From Galbibacter pacificus (GTDB lineage Bacteria > Bacteroidota > Bacteroidia > Flavobacteriales > Flavobacteriaceae), in NCBI RefSeq assembly GCF_029603165.1, contig NZ_JAQSVC010000001.1, positions 1,028,587 to 1,092,586 of the forward strand: DNA of 64,000 bases. Reading direction: 5' to 3'. Under the pieces are notes generated by a model. It saw only the letters and a list, made by a program, of their open reading frames with translations. It did not search any database and was not told where the DNA came from. Positions 63,937 to 64,000 of this stretch are shown in pieces. Every line of letters starts with the position of its first letter. Positions within the stretch are counted from its first letter, which is position 1. A program made the translations under genes and the position numbers.

Positions 63937-64000
63937 CACCCGCTTTGAAAACGAAAACTTTTCAAGGTACAGGGACAGAGAAGAAGAGTTCATTGATATA
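63937..64000 (+). other. rRNA operon leader (putative), running off the window
   Basis: The tail GTTCATTGATATA resembles the boxA-like leader that precedes 16S rRNA genes in Bacteroidota (GTTCATTGA-type from memory). The gene itself lies beyond the window, so this is inferred. Confidence 0.6.

Overview
The window reads as chromosome from a glycan-degrading marine-type Flavobacteriaceae (Bacteroidota). Evidence: two SusC/SusD outer-membrane pairs, Bacteroidota -7 promoter boxes of the form TAnnTTTG just upstream of many start codons, a BshA gene for bacillithiol synthesis, an LptD-like protein next to an amidase and an MCE protein, and low GC. The genus cannot be told from the sequence. No phage, integrase, transposase, CRISPR array or tRNA gene was found.

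Layout. 1-8.0 kb: a glycan-use locus on the minus strand (LacI-type regulator, SusC, SusD, double-domain DUF1080 3-keto-glycoside hydrolase, and the start of a Tat-exported Gfo/Idh/MocA oxidoreductase cut by the window edge). 8.0-15.4 kb: RNA-modification and envelope housekeeping genes on the minus strand (THUMP-like methyltransferase, AI-2E transporter, TrmH-type methyltransferase, DUF4159, RsmE, a serine hydrolase, TsaD). 15.4-23.4 kb, plus strand: TamB-like protein, PfkA, GAPDH, a BadF-type sugar kinase. 23.4-31.1 kb: a second SusCD locus with a GHL10/DigH-like lipoprotein and a DeoR-type regulator. 31.1-44.1 kb: RidA, LptD-like protein, amidase, MCE protein, Fe-S proteins, a GH3/beta-lactamase-like fusion and BshA. 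44.1-48.9 kb: a PNPOx-like protein plus isochorismatase divergent from a MocR-type regulator, then an AraC regulator and an SDR. 48.9-57.1 kb: a repeat-rich stretch holding a small membrane protein, an MDR oxidoreductase, PurC, two unknown proteins, Acs and a lipoprotein. 57.1-63.5 kb: topoisomerase IB, a DnaQ-like exonuclease, a cNMP/CBS/DUF294 protein, Nudix, M42 peptidase, DUF4294. The window ends in what looks like an rRNA operon leader with two tandem promoters.

How it works together. Locus 1 fits uptake of an oligosaccharide or glycoside by SusCD followed by oxidation to a 3-keto sugar and hydrolysis by DUF1080, under a LacI-type repressor with a perfect palindromic candidate operator. 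Locus 2 pairs SusCD with an enzyme of the family that cleaves denuded peptidoglycan, and a BadF-type amino-sugar kinase lies across a shared terminator, so peptidoglycan or another amino-sugar glycan is a reasonable guess. Acs lies near a DUF294 and exonuclease pair that often accompanies acetate-use genes elsewhere.

The least explained DNA is a family of word-like intergenic repeats with 7-8 nt periodicity at seven sites, three copies of a 30-bp REP-like element, a nested 43-bp tandem repeat, and a possible structured RNA between gap and the sugar kinase gene. All product names rest on motif recognition by eye, without database searches.
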